The translations under genes were made by a program, and so were the position numbers. Below the pieces are notes generated by a model. The model had not been told where the DNA came from, made no database searches, and saw only the letters and a list, made by a program, of their open reading frames with translations. 64,000 bases of DNA from Bradyrhizobium genosp. L (GTDB lineage Bacteria; Pseudomonadota; Alphaproteobacteria; Rhizobiales; Xanthobacteraceae), in the NCBI RefSeq assembly GCF_015624485.1, contig NZ_CP061378.1:2170001-2234000 (forward strand). The letters run 5' to 3'. Positions 28,801-37,142 of the stretch are shown here, in pieces (position 1 is the stretch's first letter; every line of letters starts with the position of its first letter).

Positions 28801-29350
28801 TGGCCTTCGCCGGCAGGTCGATGCGCGGCTGGGATTTGCCGACGATCGCGTAGGCGTTCACCGCCTTGACCGGAACGTCGTCGGCAAGCTCGAGCCGGAT
28901 GGTCTCGTCTGCGATCAGCTCGCCATAGCTGACGCTGCGATTGTCATGGCCGCGGATCAGGCCGTCCTCGACCGTGAGATCGCCGACCGGCAGCTCCAGT
29001 CGTTCTGCCGCGCGCGCCACCAGAAAATGCCGCGCTTGCGCTGAGGCCTTGCGCAGCGGCACGGCGGTGACCTGGATGGTCTCGCTCGCGATCGTGGCGC
29101 CCTGGTTCGGCACCACGGCGGTGTCACCGAGGATCACGACGACGCGGGCAAAGGAGACGTCGAGTTCTTCGGCGACGATCTGCCCGAGCGCGGTGCGGAT
29201 GCCGGTGCCGAGATCGACATGGCCATTATAGGCATTGACCGCGCCGTCGGCGGTGATGGTGATGAAGGTCTCGAACGCGCCTTCCGCGCCGAGCACGGCG
29301 GGGCGGACGACCGACAGCGAGCCGCGCGGGCTTTGCTCCGAACCTGCCAT
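25823..29350 (-). CDS. nicB: Nicotinate dehydrogenase large subunit with triheme cytochrome c domain
   Basis: A 1175-residue fusion. Residues 1-740 are a molybdopterin-binding xanthine-dehydrogenase-type domain, with the catalytic Glu in the GVGESASVP motif. One membrane helix lies near 760-785 (GGMLAGLAALCAAAIGVGAA). The C-terminal part has three c-type heme motifs: CAVCH near 802, CSACH near 948 and CAVCH near 1076. This arrangement and length match NicB of Pseudomonas putida, which with NicA hydroxylates nicotinate to 6-hydroxynicotinate and passes electrons through hemes to the respiratory chain. The start shares one base with the nicA stop (TGATG). Other isoquinoline-type substrates are possible, but the neighbours support nicotinate. 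Confidence 0.88.
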   Translation of the reverse strand: MAGSEQSPRGSLSVVRPAVLGAEGAFETFITITADGAVNAYNGHVDLGTGIRTALGQIVAEELDVSFARVVVILGDTAVVPNQGATIASETIQVTAVPLRKASAQARHFLVARAAERLELPVGDLTVEDGLIRGHDNRSVSYGELIADETIRLELADDVPVKAVNAYAIVGKSQPRIDLPAKATGELVYVHDVRVPGMLHGRVVRPPYAGVDAGPFVGTSLLAVDEASVRDIPGLVAVVRIGDFVGVVAEREENAIKAAAQLKLSWKPGPALTDLSDIERALRANPSTPRQLIDKGDVDAAIAAAAKPMQRTYVWPYQMHGSVGPSCAVADYSDGAIRIWSGTQNPHILRGDLALLIERPETEIDIIRMEAAGCYGRNCADDVCADALLLSRAVGRPVRVQLTREQEHAWEPKGTAQLMDVNGGLNADGSVAAYDFSTRYPSNGAPTLALLLTGRISPEAAVIEMGDRTAIPPYDYDNMRVVANDMPPIVRASWFRGVSALPNTFAHESYIDELATEAEIDPIEYRLRYLKDKRAIDLVNAVAERAGWSPRPVRREPEAEGDIVRGRGFAYALYVHSKFPGYGAAWSAWIADVAVNKATGDVSVTRVVAGQDSGLMINPEGVRHQIEGNVIQSTSRALMEEVSFERGAVTAREWGAYPIIQFPDLPEIDVLMLPRQDQPPLGVGESASVPSAAAIANAIYDATGVRFRELPFTPERILKGLRGEQPATPLPSPAPTVPSDRWHNPFVKRGGMLAGLAALCAAAIGVGAAILPWRAIAPIARPDASVYSAATIARGRALAALGACAVCHTSEHGVVNAGGRPLETPFGTIYTTNITPDIDTGIGVWSYPAFERAMREGIHRDGRHLYPAFPYTHFARTSEADLQALYAYLMAQTPVHAETPPNTLAFPFNLRPLLAGWNALFHQPGPFQPDASRSEIWNRGAYLVEGLGHCSACHSPRNALGAERQGAYLAGGLAEGWEAPALTSLSKAPIPWSENELYAYLRTGESRYHGVAAGPMAPVVNELAALPDQDIRAMAVYLASFNEADDRAAHDALAGKLEAATAATTAASAGARIYQGACAVCHEVGGPPLFGSRPSLALNSNLHSEAPDNLIQVILHGIARPAVTDLGYMPAFKDSMSDGQVTELVSFLRRQFAPDKPGWTDVAATVGRIRQDIAR

Positions 29351-29817
29351 CAATCGCGCGCCTCGAGCGCGTGGCCGGCCGCGCGCATCGCCGCACGGAT
29401 GATTTCGATGTGCGCGCCGCAGCGACAGAGATTGTAGCGCAGCGCTTCCTTCACCTCGTGCTCGGACGGCGTTGGATTGCGCGTCAGCAGCGCCTTGGTG
29501 GTGATGATCATGCCGTTGAGGCAATAGCCGCATTGCGCGGCCTGCTCGCGGATGAAGGCGTCCTGCACCGGATCGGGATGCTCGCGGCTGCCGAGGCCTT
29601 CCAGCGTCACGATACTGCGGTTAGCGCAACCCTCGATCGGAACGACGCAGGAGCGCGCGGCGACGCCATCGATCAGCACGGCGCAAGCACCGCATTCGCC
29701 GAGCCCGCAGCCATATTTCGGTCCGTTCAATGCGAGATCGTTGCGCAGCACGTAAAGCAATGCGGTGTCGGGAGCGGCATCGACATCATGGTTCCTGCCG
29801 TTCACGGTCAGGCGCAT
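29350..29817 (-). CDS. nicA: Nicotinate dehydrogenase small 2Fe-2S subunit
   Basis: The ATG at 29817 has GAGGGAGAAC just upstream and gives a 155-residue protein, the usual length. Cysteines in YGCGLGECGACAVLIDG bind the plant-type [2Fe-2S] cluster, and CGYCLNGMI with LCRCGAH bind the second cluster. It carries electrons from the molybdenum centre in NicB. It is the first gene of the leftward operon nicA-nicB-pncB, and a palindromic operator sits in its likely promoter. Confidence 0.9.
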   Translation of the reverse strand: MRLTVNGRNHDVDAAPDTALLYVLRNDLALNGPKYGCGLGECGACAVLIDGVAARSCVVPIEGCANRSIVTLEGLGSREHPDPVQDAFIREQAAQCGYCLNGMIITTKALLTRNPTPSEHEVKEALRYNLCRCGAHIEIIRAAMRAAGHALEARD

Positions 29818-29872
29818 CGCCCTGGTTCTCCCTCGTGTTTGCGCTGCAACGTCGGCGTCAATTCGCAGGGCG

Positions 29873-29900
29873 AGGATAACGTTTGTATACAAACGTGCAA
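29873..29900 (-). promoter_or_regulatory. nicA promoter with palindromic operator in the spacer
   Basis: On the minus strand TTGCAC (29900-29895) and TATCCT (29878-29873) are 16 bases apart. The perfect 18-bp palindrome ACGTTTGTATACAAACGT (29879-29896) fills that spacer. A protein bound there would block RNA polymerase, so repression of nicA-nicB is likely. The predicted start lies about 49 bases before the nicA ATG. Confidence 0.65.
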
Positions 29901-29984
29901 GCGGCGGCATGCCGCGCTGCAGCGCGTGCCCGCTTTATGAACAGGCTGCGCAAGCGAATGGCAGCTTTTGATTGCAAAGGCCGC

Positions 29985-30031
29985 TTGACAGGATTTGGGT
30001 CCGCGCGCAGGATCATTCGTATACGAACGAT
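29985..30031 (+). promoter_or_regulatory. hnr operon promoter with overlapping operator
   Basis: A perfect TTGACA (29985-29990) is followed after 17 bases by CAGGAT (30008-30013). The near-palindrome ATCATTCGTATACGAACGAT (30012-30031, one mismatched pair) covers the end of the -10 box and the expected start site. It has the same GTATAC core and flanks as the sites at nicA and at ena/fpr, so the same repressor probably binds. Confidence 0.65.
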
Positions 30032-30093
30032 ATGAGCGGGCGGCCGGATGCGCAGTATGATCGACCGCCGCCACAAGTCCAGGCTGGGTCACG

Positions 30094-31542
30094 ATGGCTG
30101 ACACTATGACCGTCGCCGCCGGCGACAAGATCCGCTGCGATGCCTGCCCGGTGATGTGCTACATCAAGCCGGGCGCCGCGGGCGCCTGCGACCGCTATGC
30201 CAATCATGACGGCACGCTGGTGCGGGTCGATCCGCACGTCGTGCTGGAGCGCACGGTGTCGCATGGCGGCAGACTGGTGCCGTTCCAGGCGAGCGGCGAT
30301 TGGGACGGCAAGCTCGTCCACCAGCCCGACATCTTCGTCACCGCGATCGGCGCGGGCACCACCTATCCGGACTACAAGCCGGCGCCCTTCATCGTGTCGT
30401 CGGAGGTCGACGGCGTCGACATGGTCACGGTGGTCACCGAGGGCATCTTCTCCTATTGCGGCGTCAAGGTGAAGATCGACACCGACCGCTATCTCGGCCC
30501 CGAAACGGCCGTGGTGCGCGCCGATGGTGAGGCGGTCGGCCACGTCACGACAAGCGAATACGGCTCGCAGATGCTCTCGCTCGGCGGCGTGCACCATCTG
30601 ACGGGCGGCTCGAAGAAGGAGGGCCGCGTCACCTGCGACACGCTGATGGATCTCTCCAACTGCAAGGCCGTGGAGCTTGTCATCGACGGCGGCGCCACCG
30701 TGGTGGTGCAGGCGGGCAGGGCGCCGATCGTCAACGGCGCAGCGGAAGAGCGGATGCGGGTCGGCTGCGGCTCGGCGACCATCGGCATGTTCGCCAAGCA
30801 GTGGCACGGCAAGGTCGACGAGGTCGTGGTGGTCGACGATCACATCACCGGCGTGCTGAGTGAGCACCAGGCCGGCAAGCTGCTCGATATCGCCGACACC
30901 GGCATCAAGATGAAGGGCCGGCGCTCGACACCCGGCCGCTATTTCCAGGTCGCGGAGCCCGGCACGGGCTGGGGCGGTACCAACATCTCGGACCCGCTGT
31001 CGATCCTCGGCCCCTTCAACGCGAAGGAGGCGCGCGCCGGGCTGACCATGTTGATGGTCTCAACCACGGGCGAGCATGCCTCCTATTACGTGCTCGACGA
31101 GGCGCTGCGGCCGGTCGAGACCGAGATGCCGGCGGACCTGAAATTCTCGGTCGAGCGCATCCAGGAGAATTGCGAGCCGGCGCTGTGCACCGTGCTGTTC
31201 ATGGGCGGCGCGGGCGGTTCGCTGCGCGCCGGCGTCACCGACAATCCGGTGCGGCTGACCCGCTCGGTGAAGGATGCGCTGACCCGGGTGACCTCTGGCG
31301 GCGCGCCGGTTTACGTCTGGCCTGGCGGCGGCATCACCTTCATGGTCGACGTGACGCAGATGCCGGCCGGCGCCTTCGGCTATGTGCCGACGCCGGCGCT
31401 GGTGGCGCCGATCGAGTTCACGATGCGGCTGTCGGACTACGCGGCGCTCGGCGGCCATATGGACTACGTCCGGCCGCTGTCCTCGCTGCGGGACAGCGCC
31501 GAGATCCGGCCGATGCCGTACATTCCCGGGCGGCGCGCATGA
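30094..31542 (+). CDS. hnr: 6-Hydroxynicotinate reductase
   Basis: The 482-residue protein resembles the 6-hydroxynicotinate reductase of Eubacterium barkeri, which uses reduced ferredoxin to form 1,4,5,6-tetrahydro-6-oxonicotinate. Cys15, Cys18, Cys22 and Cys32 in CDACPVMC...GACDRY look like ligands of an iron-sulfur cluster. The rest is a single domain with a glycine-rich GGAGGSLRAGVTDNPVRLTRS segment. It has no signal peptide and acts in the cytoplasm. Its stop overlaps the next start as ATGA. Enamidase and ferredoxin reductase genes nearby support the assignment, though I cannot test identity by search. Confidence 0.8.
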   Translation: MADTMTVAAGDKIRCDACPVMCYIKPGAAGACDRYANHDGTLVRVDPHVVLERTVSHGGRLVPFQASGDWDGKLVHQPDIFVTAIGAGTTYPDYKPAPFIVSSEVDGVDMVTVVTEGIFSYCGVKVKIDTDRYLGPETAVVRADGEAVGHVTTSEYGSQMLSLGGVHHLTGGSKKEGRVTCDTLMDLSNCKAVELVIDGGATVVVQAGRAPIVNGAAEERMRVGCGSATIGMFAKQWHGKVDEVVVVDDHITGVLSEHQAGKLLDIADTGIKMKGRRSTPGRYFQVAEPGTGWGGTNISDPLSILGPFNAKEARAGLTMLMVSTTGEHASYYVLDEALRPVETEMPADLKFSVERIQENCEPALCTVLFMGGAGGSLRAGVTDNPVRLTRSVKDALTRVTSGGAPVYVWPGGGITFMVDVTQMPAGAFGYVPTPALVAPIEFTMRLSDYAALGGHMDYVRPLSSLRDSAEIRPMPYIPGRRA

Positions 31543-32468
31543 GCCGGCTGCCGCAAATCGCGCTTCTTCCTGATGGCAAGCGGCTGCATTTGCAGGACGG
31601 TCCGATTGATCTGGTCATTGAAGCCACGGGCAGGGACGCAGATGTTCGTGCCGCCTACGAGGCCGCGGCGCAGCGCTTCACCGGCTTGCTCGATGATCTC
31701 TGTGCGGAGCTGCCGCTGTTGCGCAGCACGGCCGATCCACGGCACTGCGCGCTGAAGGGCGCGGTCGCGCGGCGCATGCATGCCGCGGTCGCGCCGTTTG
31801 CGGGCGATTGCTTCATCACGCCGATGGCCGCCGTCGCAGGTTCGGTGGCCGAGGAAATCCTGGGCGCGATGCTCAAGGCGGCAATGCTCGACCGCGCCTA
31901 TGTCAACAATGGCGGCGACATCGCGCTGTATCTCGCCGCCGGCGAACAGTTCAGCGTCGGCCTGATGGACCGGCCGGACCGTCATGGCGTGATGCGCACC
32001 ATAACCGTCGATGCCAACATGCCGGTGCGCGGCATCGCCACCAGCGGCCGCCACGGCCGCAGTTTTTCGCTCGGCATTGCCGATGCCGTCACCGTGCTGG
32101 CGCGCACCGCGTCGCAGGCCGATGCCGCCGCGACCGTCATCGCCAATGCCGTCGATCTGCCCGGCCATCCCGGCATCGTCCGGCTTCCGGCCAATGAATT
32201 GCAGCCGGACAGCGATCTCGGGGCGCGCCTGGTCACCCGCGATGTCGGTCCCCTGGCAGAACACGAGATCGAACAGGCGCTCGAGACCGGGGCGGCGCGG
32301 GCGCGCATGCTCCTGACGTCGGGATTGATCGAGGGCGCGGCATTGCGTCTACTGGGCGAAACGCGGTTGGTCGGTGCAACTGGGCACGAGGCGCCGGCAT
32401 CGCACGCGTTTCAAACAACAAGACTAGAAAAGCATGCCGCAGGCATGACCGGGAGCGAGGCCAGATGA
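31539..32468 (+). CDS. UPF0280 (ApbE-related) family protein
   Basis: A 309-residue protein of the UPF0280 group, related to ApbE FAD:protein FMN transferases. The family core is DCFITPMAAVAGSVAEEIL near residues 90-108 and AYVNNGGDIALYL near 123, the latter corresponding to the NGGD metal/FAD site of ApbE. No lipoprotein signal is present. It overlaps hnr and the next gene by ATGA, so it is translated with them. A role in attaching flavin to the reductase is an attractive inference but unproven. The last 50 residues are divergent. Confidence 0.75.
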   Translation: MSRLPQIALLPDGKRLHLQDGPIDLVIEATGRDADVRAAYEAAAQRFTGLLDDLCAELPLLRSTADPRHCALKGAVARRMHAAVAPFAGDCFITPMAAVAGSVAEEILGAMLKAAMLDRAYVNNGGDIALYLAAGEQFSVGLMDRPDRHGVMRTITVDANMPVRGIATSGRHGRSFSLGIADAVTVLARTASQADAAATVIANAVDLPGHPGIVRLPANELQPDSDLGARLVTRDVGPLAEHEIEQALETGAARARMLLTSGLIEGAALRLLGETRLVGATGHEAPASHAFQTTRLEKHAAGMTGSEAR

Positions 32469-33049
32469 GCGCCGTCATTCGCAAGATCGTCACCGTGGTC
32501 GAGGAAACCCATCTGGAGATGGGCAAGACCATCGCGCCGCCGACCCGGCGCGCCGCCGCGATCGCCGTGATCGAAAATCCCTTCGCCGGACGCTATGTCG
32601 AGGACCTCTCGCCGCTGATCGCGATCGGCGAGGAACTCGGCGAGTTGCTCTCCAGGCGGGCAGTCGCCGCGCTCGGCATCGACGGCGCCAGGGCGCAGAG
32701 CTACGGCAAGGCCGCCGTCGTTGGCGAAAATGGCGAGCTGGAGCACGCGGCCGCGATCTTGCATCCGAAGATGGGCGCGCCGGTGCGCAAAGTGCTGAGC
32801 AAGGGCGCGGCGCTGATCCCGTCGTCGAAGAAGCGCTCGGGTCCCGGCACCACGCTGGACATTCCGCTCGGCCACAAGGACGCGGCTTTCGTGCGCAGCC
32901 ATTTCGACGGCATGGAGGTGCAGATCAACGACGCGCCGCGCGCCAACGAAATCATGGTCGCGGTCGCGGTTACCGACAGCGGCCGGCCGTTGCCGCGGGT
33001 CGGTGGGCTGACGGTATCTGAGGTCAAGGGCGAAGACGGATTGCGATAA
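32465..33049 (+). CDS. AA_synth (DUF1185) family protein
   Basis: A 194-residue protein similar to the so-called amino acid synthesis family (PF06684), whose biochemical role is poorly known. Visible segments are KIVTVVEETHLEMGK at the start, NPFAGRYVEDLSPLIAIGEELG, YGKAAVVGENGELEHAAAILHPKMGAPVRKVL and the glycine/lysine region SSKKRSGPGTTLDIPLGHKDA. It is coupled by ATGA to the UPF0280 gene and precedes the transporter genes, so it probably serves nicotinate breakdown, perhaps ring-intermediate handling or cofactor assembly. Confidence 0.7.
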   Translation: MSAVIRKIVTVVEETHLEMGKTIAPPTRRAAAIAVIENPFAGRYVEDLSPLIAIGEELGELLSRRAVAALGIDGARAQSYGKAAVVGENGELEHAAAILHPKMGAPVRKVLSKGAALIPSSKKRSGPGTTLDIPLGHKDAAFVRSHFDGMEVQINDAPRANEIMVAVAVTDSGRPLPRVGGLTVSEVKGEDGLR

Positions 33050-33078
33050 TCTCTTTGAAGGCAAACTGGAGGTACGGG

Positions 33079-34296
33079 ATGCGTGGTTATTTCGTAGGGG
33101 TGGGATTGGCGATTGCGGTCGCGGGCATGGCCGGCAGCGCCATGACAAGACAGGCCTTGGCACAGAGCGGTGAGATCAAGATCGGCGAGATCAACTCTTA
33201 TTCGCTGCTGCCGGCATTCACCGAGCCCTACCGCAAGGGCTGGCAGCTCGCGGTGGAGGAGATCAATGCGGCCGGCGGCATCAACGGCAAGAAGCTCGTC
33301 GTCGTCTCCAAGGATGACGGCGGCAAGCCGGCGGACGCGCAGACCGCGGCGAACGAACTGGTCTCGAGCGAGAACGTCGCGATGCTCACGGGCACGTTCC
33401 TGTCCAACATCGGCCTCGCCGTCAGCGACTTCGCCAACCAGAAGAAGGTGTTCTTCCTCGCCGCCGAGCCTTTGACCGACGCCATCACCTGGTCGAAGGG
33501 TAACCGCTACACCTTCCGCCTGCGTCCCTCCAACTACATGCAGGCCGCGATGCTGGTGGAGGAGGCCGCAAAGCTTCCCGCAAAGCGCTGGGCGACGATC
33601 GCGCCGAACTATGAATACGGCCAGTCGGCGGTCGCGGTGTTCAAGAAGTTGATGTCGGAGAAGCGGCCCGACATCCAGTGGGTCGACGAGCAGTGGCCGC
33701 CGCAGGGCAAGATCGATGCGGGCCCGGTGGTGCAGGCGGTTGCCGCGGCCAACCCGGAAGCCATCCTGAACGTCGAGTTCGGCGCCGACCTGGTCAAACT
33801 CGTGCGCGAAGGCAACACGCGTGGTCTGTTCAAGGACCGCAAGGTGGTGAGCTTCCTCACGGGTGAGCCGGAATACCTCGATCCGCTGAAGGACGAGACG
33901 CCGGAGGGCTGGATCGTCACCGGCTATCCCTGGTACTCGATCAAGACGCCCGAGCACGAGACGTTCCTGAAGGCCTATCAAGCCAAGTACAACGACTATC
34001 CGCGGCTCGGCTCGATCGTCGGCTACGAGACCATCAAGTCGGCGGCCGCGATCCTCGCCAAGGCCAATTCGACCGATCCGGAAAAACTGATTGCGGCCGC
34101 CGAAGGCATTTCGGTGCCGTCGCCGTTCGGCGAGATCACCTTCCGCAAGATCGATCACCAGTCGACGCTGGGGGCCTTCGTCGGCAAGACCGCGCTGAAG
34201 GACGGCAAGGGCATCATGGTCGACACGTCCTATCGCAAGGGTTCGGACTATCTGCCCGGCGACGCCGAAGTCGAGAAGATGCGGCCGAAGGACTAA
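33079..34296 (+). CDS. LivJ-type substrate-binding protein, probable nicotinate uptake
   Basis: The ATG at 33079 has GGAGG seven bases upstream. The 405-residue product has a signal peptide ending near QALAQ and a type I binding-protein fold: IKIGEINSYSLLPAFTEPYRKGWQLAVEEINAAGG (seen in outline) and VGYETIKSAAAILAKA. It belongs to the branched-chain amino acid/aromatic acid class. Being within the hnr operon and ahead of matching permease and ATPase genes suggests that it binds nicotinate or a related pyridine acid. Confidence 0.85.
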   Translation: MRGYFVGVGLAIAVAGMAGSAMTRQALAQSGEIKIGEINSYSLLPAFTEPYRKGWQLAVEEINAAGGINGKKLVVVSKDDGGKPADAQTAANELVSSENVAMLTGTFLSNIGLAVSDFANQKKVFFLAAEPLTDAITWSKGNRYTFRLRPSNYMQAAMLVEEAAKLPAKRWATIAPNYEYGQSAVAVFKKLMSEKRPDIQWVDEQWPPQGKIDAGPVVQAVAAANPEAILNVEFGADLVKLVREGNTRGLFKDRKVVSFLTGEPEYLDPLKDETPEGWIVTGYPWYSIKTPEHETFLKAYQAKYNDYPRLGSIVGYETIKSAAAILAKANSTDPEKLIAAAEGISVPSPFGEITFRKIDHQSTLGAFVGKTALKDGKGIMVDTSYRKGSDYLPGDAEVEKMRPKD

Positions 34297-34301
34297 GAAC
34301 C

Positions 34302-34440
34302 TCCCCCTCTCCCCGTTCTTACGGGGAGAGGGTTGGGGTGAGGGGCGCTTTCCACGAGTTCAGCTTGTGGAGAGTCCCCCTCACCCGAATTCAAGCTGGC
34401 GCTTGAATTCGACCTCTCCCCGCAGGCGGGGCGAGGTGAA
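34302..34440. repeat. Intra-operon palindromes between binding-protein and permease genes
   Basis: CCTCTCCCCGTTCTTACGGGGAGAGG (seen at 34306-34331; arms CCTCTCCCCGT/ACGGGGAGAGG) forms a strong hairpin. Inverted GGGTGAGGGG/CCCCCTCACCC and CGAATTCAAG/CTTGAATTCG lie behind it. In this position it may stabilise the binding-protein mRNA and reduce read-through into the permease, giving the usual excess of binding protein. Confidence 0.75.
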
Positions 34441-34464
34441 CGACAACTCCAACGCGGACCGCCT

Positions 34465-36354
34465 ATGGCCTTCTACATCGTCCAGTTCCTGACCGGTCTT
34501 GCCAGCGCGGCGTCGCTGTTCCTGGTCGCGTCCGGCCTGTCGATCATCTTCGGCGTGACGCGGATCGTGAATTTCGCCCATGGCGCGTTCTATATGCTCG
34601 GCGCCTATGTCGCGTTCACGCTGACCGAGCGCCTCTCCGGGACGCTCGGCTTCTGGGGCGGAATCGTCGCCGCGGCCCTGATCGTCGCTGCGATCGGCGT
34701 GCTGGTCGAGATGGTGCTGCTGCGCCGGATCTATCATTCGCCGGAGCTGTTCCAACTGCTTGCGACGTTCGGCCTGACGCTGATGGTCGAGGATCTCGTG
34801 GTCCTGATCTGGGGCCCGGACGATCTGGTCGGCCGCCGCGCGCCGGGATTTAGGGGCGCGATCGATTTCTTCGGCCAGAACATTCCAAGCTACGACCTGC
34901 TTCTGATCGCACTCGGACCGGTCGTGCTCGGCGTTTTGTGGCTCTTGTTCCAGCGCACCCGCTGGGGCGTGCTGGTGCGCGCGGCGACGCAAGACCGTGA
35001 CATGGTCGCAGCGCTCGGCGTCAACCAGAAATGGCTGTTCACCAGCGTGTTCGCGCTCGGCGTCTTCCTTGCCGCGCTCGGCGGCGCGCTGCAGATCCCG
35101 CGCGATGCCGTCAATCATGCGATGGATCTGCGCGTCATCGTCGAGGTCTTCGTCGTGGTGGTGATCGGCGGCCTTGGCAGCATCATCGGCGCCTTCGTCG
35201 CGGCGGTGCTGGTGTCGGAGCTCAACGCGTTCGGCATCCTGATCTTCCCGAAGATCTCGATCATCCTGGTGTTCCTGGTGATGGCGGTGGTCTTGATCGT
35301 CCGTCCCTGGGGTCTGTTCGGCAAGCCGGAGGCGCCGGCGCGCCGCACGCCGGGCCTCACCGTCAATCCGTGGCGGCCGCTGACCTCGAACGAGCGGTTT
35401 GCGGCGCTCGCCGCGCTGATCGTCGCCGGCGCGCTGCCGTTGTTCGCCGGCAATTACGTCCTCACCGTCGGCTCGGAGATCGCAATCTTCGTGATCTTCG
35501 CGATCAGCCTGCATTTCCTGATGTCGGTCGGCGGGCTCGCCTCGTTCGGCCATGCCGCCTATTTCGGCCTCGGCACCTATGGCGTGGCGCTGCTCGCCAA
35601 GATGGCCGGCCTGCCGATGATCGCCTGCCTGCTGCTCGGCCCATTGTTGGGGTTGTTGGGGGCAGCCGTGTTCGGCTTCTTCGCGGTGCAGCTCTCCGGC
35701 GTCTATTTCGCGATGCTGACGTTGGCCTTCGCGCAGATCGTCTGGTCGATCGCGTTTCAGTGGGTCTCGGTGACCGGCGGCGACAACGGCATTCTGGGCG
35801 TCTGGCCGGAGAAATGGGCGGCGAGCCCGTCGCATTTCTACTGGCTCTCGCTTGGCGTTGCCGCGCTCGCGGTCGTAATCCTGCGCATCATCGTGTTCTC
35901 GCCGTTCGGTTTTGCGTTGCGCGCGACGCGCGACTCGCCGCTGCGCAGCGAAGCCATCGGCATCAACGGCAAGCGCATCCAGTGGACCGCCTTCGTGATC
36001 GCGGGCACCGTCGCCGGCCTCGCCGGCGCGCTGTTCGCCTATCTGAAGGGCAGCGTCTTCCCCGACAATATGGGCATCTCGCTGTCGGTCGATGCGCTGG
36101 TCATGGTGCTGCTCGGCGGGGTCGAGACGGTGTCGGGCGCGGTGGTCGGCGCCATCGTCTACAAGGCACTCAACATCTGGCTGGTCAGCCAGACCGACTG
36201 GTCGAAACTCGTGCTCGGTGCCTTCGTCGTGCTGATCGTGGTGGCATTCCCGAAGGGTATCGTCGGCACGATCGAAGCGTTGATGCATCGCCGCCGCAAA
36301 TCCGGATCGTCGTCGTCACCGCTGCTCACCTCCCGTGTCGAGACTGCCGAATGA
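34465..36354 (+). CDS. Fused LivH-LivM permease
   Basis: A 629-residue membrane protein joining both branched-chain-type permeases. The LivH half (about residues 1-285) has SGLSIIFGVTRIVNFAHGAFYMLGAY and the LivM half (about 305-600) has GGLASFGHAAYFGLGTYGVALLA and DSPLRSEAIGINGKRIQWTAF. About 16 hydrophobic segments are visible, with a short linker at RRTPGLTVNPWRPLT. Its stop overlaps the ATPase start as ATGA. Fusion is a known variant of this transporter class. Confidence 0.9.
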   Translation: MAFYIVQFLTGLASAASLFLVASGLSIIFGVTRIVNFAHGAFYMLGAYVAFTLTERLSGTLGFWGGIVAAALIVAAIGVLVEMVLLRRIYHSPELFQLLATFGLTLMVEDLVVLIWGPDDLVGRRAPGFRGAIDFFGQNIPSYDLLLIALGPVVLGVLWLLFQRTRWGVLVRAATQDRDMVAALGVNQKWLFTSVFALGVFLAALGGALQIPRDAVNHAMDLRVIVEVFVVVVIGGLGSIIGAFVAAVLVSELNAFGILIFPKISIILVFLVMAVVLIVRPWGLFGKPEAPARRTPGLTVNPWRPLTSNERFAALAALIVAGALPLFAGNYVLTVGSEIAIFVIFAISLHFLMSVGGLASFGHAAYFGLGTYGVALLAKMAGLPMIACLLLGPLLGLLGAAVFGFFAVQLSGVYFAMLTLAFAQIVWSIAFQWVSVTGGDNGILGVWPEKWAASPSHFYWLSLGVAALAVVILRIIVFSPFGFALRATRDSPLRSEAIGINGKRIQWTAFVIAGTVAGLAGALFAYLKGSVFPDNMGISLSVDALVMVLLGGVETVSGAVVGAIVYKALNIWLVSQTDWSKLVLGAFVVLIVVAFPKGIVGTIEALMHRRRKSGSSSSPLLTSRVETAE

Positions 36355-37142
36355 GCATGGTTCCCACATTGCTGTCGGTCGAGGGGCTGACCAAATCCTA
36401 TGGCGGCGTGCATGCCATGCGCGGCGTCTCGTTCGAGCTGCGCTCAGGCGAGATCCTGGCGCTGATCGGGCCGAACGGTGCGGGCAAGAGCACCTGCTTC
36501 AACGTGCTCAACGGCCAGATTGTGCCGGACTCCGGCCGTGTGCGCGTGCTGGGCGAGGACACCACCGGCAAGAAGCCGCGCGCGATCTGGCGTATGGGCG
36601 TCGGGCGCACCTTCCAGATCACGGCCACGTTCCCGACCATGACGGTGCGCGAGAACGTGCAAGTTGCGCTGGTCTCGCATGGTGGCCAGCTGTTCAACCT
36701 GTGGACCTCGACCGCGGCTTACGCGCGCGACGAGGCCGGACGACTGCTCGATCTGGTCGGCATGGGCGCCTATGCCGAGCGGCCCTGCGGCGAGCTCGCC
36801 TATGGCGACCTCAAGCGGCTCGAGCTTGCGATCGCGCTCGCCAACCAGCCGAAGCTGCTGCTGATGGACGAGCCGACCGCCGGCATGGCGCCGCGCGAGC
36901 GCGTCGAGCTGATGCGCCTGACGGCACGGATCGCCCGTGAGCAATCGATTGGCGTGCTCTTCACCGAGCACGACATGGACGTGGTGTTCGAGCATGCCGA
37001 CCGCATCCTGGTGCTCAACCGCGGCAGCCTGATCGCCGAGGGCTCGCCGGCCGAGGTTCGCGGCAATGCCGAGGTGCGCGCGATCTATCTCGGCGACGGC
37101 CTGCTCTATGACGCACGGCACCGCGAGGGAGCGCCGGCATGA
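36351..37142 (+). CDS. LivG-type ABC transporter ATPase
   Basis: The 263-residue ATPase has Walker A GPNGAGKST near residue 43, a LivG-type signature region GELAYGDLKRLELA, Walker B LLLMDEPTAGMAP and the switch His in FTEHDMDVVF. Starts at 36351 or 36357 are possible; the first gives the ATGA overlap seen throughout this operon. It energises the fused permease together with the next ATPase. Confidence 0.92.
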   Translation: MSMVPTLLSVEGLTKSYGGVHAMRGVSFELRSGEILALIGPNGAGKSTCFNVLNGQIVPDSGRVRVLGEDTTGKKPRAIWRMGVGRTFQITATFPTMTVRENVQVALVSHGGQLFNLWTSTAAYARDEAGRLLDLVGMGAYAERPCGELAYGDLKRLELAIALANQPKLLLMDEPTAGMAPRERVELMRLTARIAREQSIGVLFTEHDMDVVFEHADRILVLNRGSLIAEGSPAEVRGNAEVRAIYLGDGLLYDARHREGAPA

